From positions 11,975,361 through 12,039,360 of the forward strand of contig CM020501.1 of assembly GCA_009823395.1 (NCBI GenBank): a DNA stretch of 64,000 bases. The letters are read 5' to 3'. Numbering within the stretch: position 1 is the stretch's first letter; every line of letters starts with the position of its first letter. The DNA is from Thamnaconus septentrionalis. Its lineage: Eukaryota > Chordata > Actinopteri > Tetraodontiformes > Monacanthidae. Shown here piece after piece: positions 61,909 to 64,000 of the stretch. The position numbers and the translations under genes were made by a program. The notes under the pieces were generated by a model. That model did no database searches and was not told the DNA's origin. It worked only from the letters and a program-made list of their open reading frames with translations.

Positions 61909-62996
61909 AGAAGAATTTGGTAGTCTACGCTGAACTGTGTGTTTTTTTTATTAACCATTTCTGACATAAGACCATCAGGACCTGCCCATTCACCGATGAG
62001 AAGGCTCACGACATGGAAACTTCTATAAAACTCTCAGAACTCACTTAACTTCATCGTGCAACAAGAGGAAAATAGATGGAAATAGCTACCAATGAATGAA
62101 AAGTTACCAGTTGTCATACATGCCATGTATTGTAATGATGTCATTATTTTTGAATACATTTTTTTTTTTTTTTTTGAAATGGTTGGTATTTAAAAAGTTG
62201 ACATACTGAAGCACATCTCCTAAACTGCTCTCTACTTTGTTTCGTGCTTCACTTACCTTATTTGTTGTTCTTGTGCCACGATGGTTTTTTCAAACCGAAC
62301 AATGTCATCCAACATGCTCCTTGACCTTTTTAAGTATCCATCTTAAATAAATACACAAATAAACAAAGAGGGGGATGGGAGATTAGCAGACGTCAAATAA
62401 ATCAATATTGTGATGGCACACAATACTGATACCAACTGAGAACTTAATTAAAGCACGATCTTTGTTTTTGGTTTTTTTACAGGACGGTGCATTGTAACCA
62501 AACTAACTTTGTGTCTTCATCTCTCACCTGCGGGGGAACTCTTCTGAGCCACAGTGACGGAATCCTTTATGTGCTGTATTGTTTCATCGGCTCCTTGGGT
62601 CAAATTAGTGATGGTGTCGAGGTCTTGTTGCAATTGGTCAATCTCCCTGTTTGTACCCATAATATACCCACGCATGTAATCGGCCACGCCGCATGTTGTA
62701 GGACAGTATTGTCCCTGAAAGACACCAATTAGCCGTCAAAGATTAAATATGCAAAAATGTTTTCGCTTTTTCTTTTTCTTTTAATTAGACACTTACAAAA
62801 CCATCATTTTGGGTGCACGTCCTGATGTTGTCTCCTCTGATTTGCTGCAAAGTTGAGAAAAAAAAATCTTGATCAGATTTTGTGTGATCGCTCCTCGTTT
62901 AAAAGGATCGTAAAGAATAAAAATTGTCCCCCTCACCGCCGATGAGAAGGAGAAGAGCAGCAGGAGTCCTGCCGCTGCAAGAAGTGATGGAGCCAT
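60163..62996 (-). CDS. fgg: Fibrinogen gamma chain, nine exons
   Basis: Exons in transcript order: 62996-62937, 62844-62797, 62714-62528, 62341-62257, 61636-61506, 61269-61136, 61049-60865, 60735-60458, 60347-60163. Phases agree and give 430 aa (human gamma-A 437 including signal). Fibrinogen is the secreted hexameric clotting protein made in liver. A 20-residue signal-peptide exon is followed by the coiled-coil region with the disulfide-ring motif YCPTTCG and a second ring ([13 protein letters not shown]). The fibrinogen C domain starts at [18 protein letters not shown]-type knob-pocket residues and the calcium loop are kept ([37 protein letters not shown]). DCQD-ANKGA-SGLY and [11 protein letters not shown] identify gamma rather than alpha or beta. 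The tail is [16 protein letters not shown]: the cross-linking Gln-Gln and Lys are present, but the mammalian AGDV end is not. Confidence 0.96.
61868..61906. repeat. Poly(A) tract in fgg intron 4
   Basis: About 29 A residues followed by GAAGAAGAA. It could be a retroelement tail, but no body is recognised. Confidence 0.85.
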
Positions 62997-64000
62997 GTCC
63001 CTTTGTGTCGACAGCAGTGGTCTTGTCCTCTTGGAGTAGAATAAAGACGCGCTCTGCCCTGCGGGTTATTTATCTGACCAAGGACCTTGACTCAGTGTTT
63101 GAGGACAGGTTCAAATACAAACATCCCACTCACTCAGCTGGGACAAAGTGGTGACTCAAAGGATCGTCAGCGATCACTTCCCAGATGTGAAGTCTGTGAT
63201 TGACTGTGACGACTCAAACGCCACTATCAGCATTCAGCCACGTAGGACTTGACCATGAATTCTGTGTTTGAATCTGAAGTGACGATAAAGCAATTCAATG
63301 CGATGACAAATCAGCTTTGTAATGGCTTTTTTTTTAGGGGGAGGGGTTGGGGTGTTGTTCTGTTTGACTTGGTCTGTCATTAAAAGAGATCTCTTACAGC
63401 GAAAAAGTGGGCCTGGAACACTCTTTATTTACAATTCTATTTCATCATTTTGCCCAATTATCAAAAACATCAGAACGCATGAGTCATTCCTTGCAGAAAC
63501 ACTATGAATAAAACATACCCCTGTAATAAAGCCTGTCCCTTCATTGAGACATTGCTCAAATAAGTTGGACCTAAAGCAAAAGCTTTGCTAAATAAGATCA
63601 CCTGGATATGTTTCAAACCACTTGTTGCTATGACTGAAAATTAAATAAATGACATGAACAACGATTGTATTATTTTTTCCCCAAACAACAATACATTATT
63701 ATCCTTATTTCAAGACATTACTTTAAAAACACTGTTGAAGTGCTCCCAGTGACAAATTTGTCAGGATTGCTAAAACAAACAAACAAACATGCAATAATAC
63801 AAACAGGCAGACAGACCACATTAGGTCAACATTAGATCAGTGCCCTCTCCCAGGTACACTGGTGAAGACCTGGAAACCTGGCTGGAACCTGCCCAACGTT
63901 TATCCACCGCTTTTCTGCATATTGTTCTAATTTGAAATCTGGGTGCATTTTTTCCATGAAACCACTAGTGGCAGTAGAACCACAAAACACCCCGTCTCCC
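62997..64000. other. fgg upstream region to right edge
   Basis: No exon is recognised. The first 150 bp upstream of fgg hold a TATA-like word and a TGAGTCA word on the minus strand. Further out, a 14-bp palindrome (TGACAAATTTGTCA) lies at 63750-63763, and the remainder is AT-rich. Confidence 0.5.
63066..63073 (-). promoter_or_regulatory. fgg: TATA-like element of fgg
   Basis: ATAAATAA on the minus strand, about 70 bp upstream of the start codon. This is a plausible distance if the 5'UTR is about 40 nt. A TGAGTCA (AP-1-like) word lies 15-20 bp further upstream. Confidence 0.4.

Noticed and set aside
60163..62996. Fibrinogen beta or alpha chain, or a generic FReD lectin
   Set aside because: The YCPTTCG ring, [10 protein letters not shown] and the QQ...KQ tail are gamma-chain features.
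63750..63763. 14-bp perfect palindrome TGACAAATTTGTCA
   Set aside because: Too short and AT-rich to distinguish from chance in 64 kb of AT-rich DNA.

Overview
The window looks like nuclear DNA from a bony fish, probably a teleost. Genes are split by short GT-AG introns, the DNA between them is AT-rich and full of microsatellites, and several interspersed repeats have the look of common fish families. Six protein-coding genes can be built exon by exon. In each of the six models every exon phase matches and the summed CDS is a multiple of three.

Order and strand: tnip2 (ABIN-2, minus, 145-2423); sfrp2 (secreted Frizzled-related protein 2, minus, 5965-7332); a 17 kb gene-free stretch; dchs2 (Dachsous-2 giant cadherin, minus, 20 coding exons, 24608-51122, about 3276 aa); an unnamed five-exon gene for a TIR plus beta-trefoil-like protein (plus, 52376-53915, 297 aa); plrg1 (spliceosomal WD40 protein, minus, 15 coding exons, 54076-59121, 507 aa); and fgg (fibrinogen gamma, minus, 9 exons, 60163-62996, 430 aa).

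The run sfrp2-dchs2-plrg1-fgg has the same order and orientation as on human chromosome 4q31-32, so this is an old vertebrate synteny block. The fish version differs in three ways: tnip2 lies beside sfrp2, the TIR gene sits between dchs2 and plrg1, and fgb and fga are missing between plrg1 and fgg. The genes are functionally unrelated (NF-kB control, Wnt antagonism, planar polarity, splicing, clotting), so the block is better explained by shared regulation or inertia than by a common pathway.

The best candidate for something undescribed is the TIR/beta-trefoil gene. It keeps a Ser-x-x-x-Glu-Leu segment where TIR NAD-hydrolases carry their catalytic glutamate, and it shares a 1.25 kb divergent promoter region with dchs2. 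Other notable signals are a 102-nt foldback with a perfect 25-bp stem in the sfrp2-dchs2 interval, CTCF-like motifs pointing towards each other across the block, a microsatellite filling most of sfrp2 intron 2, and a transposon fragment with a Myb/SANT-like ORF inside a plrg1 intron.
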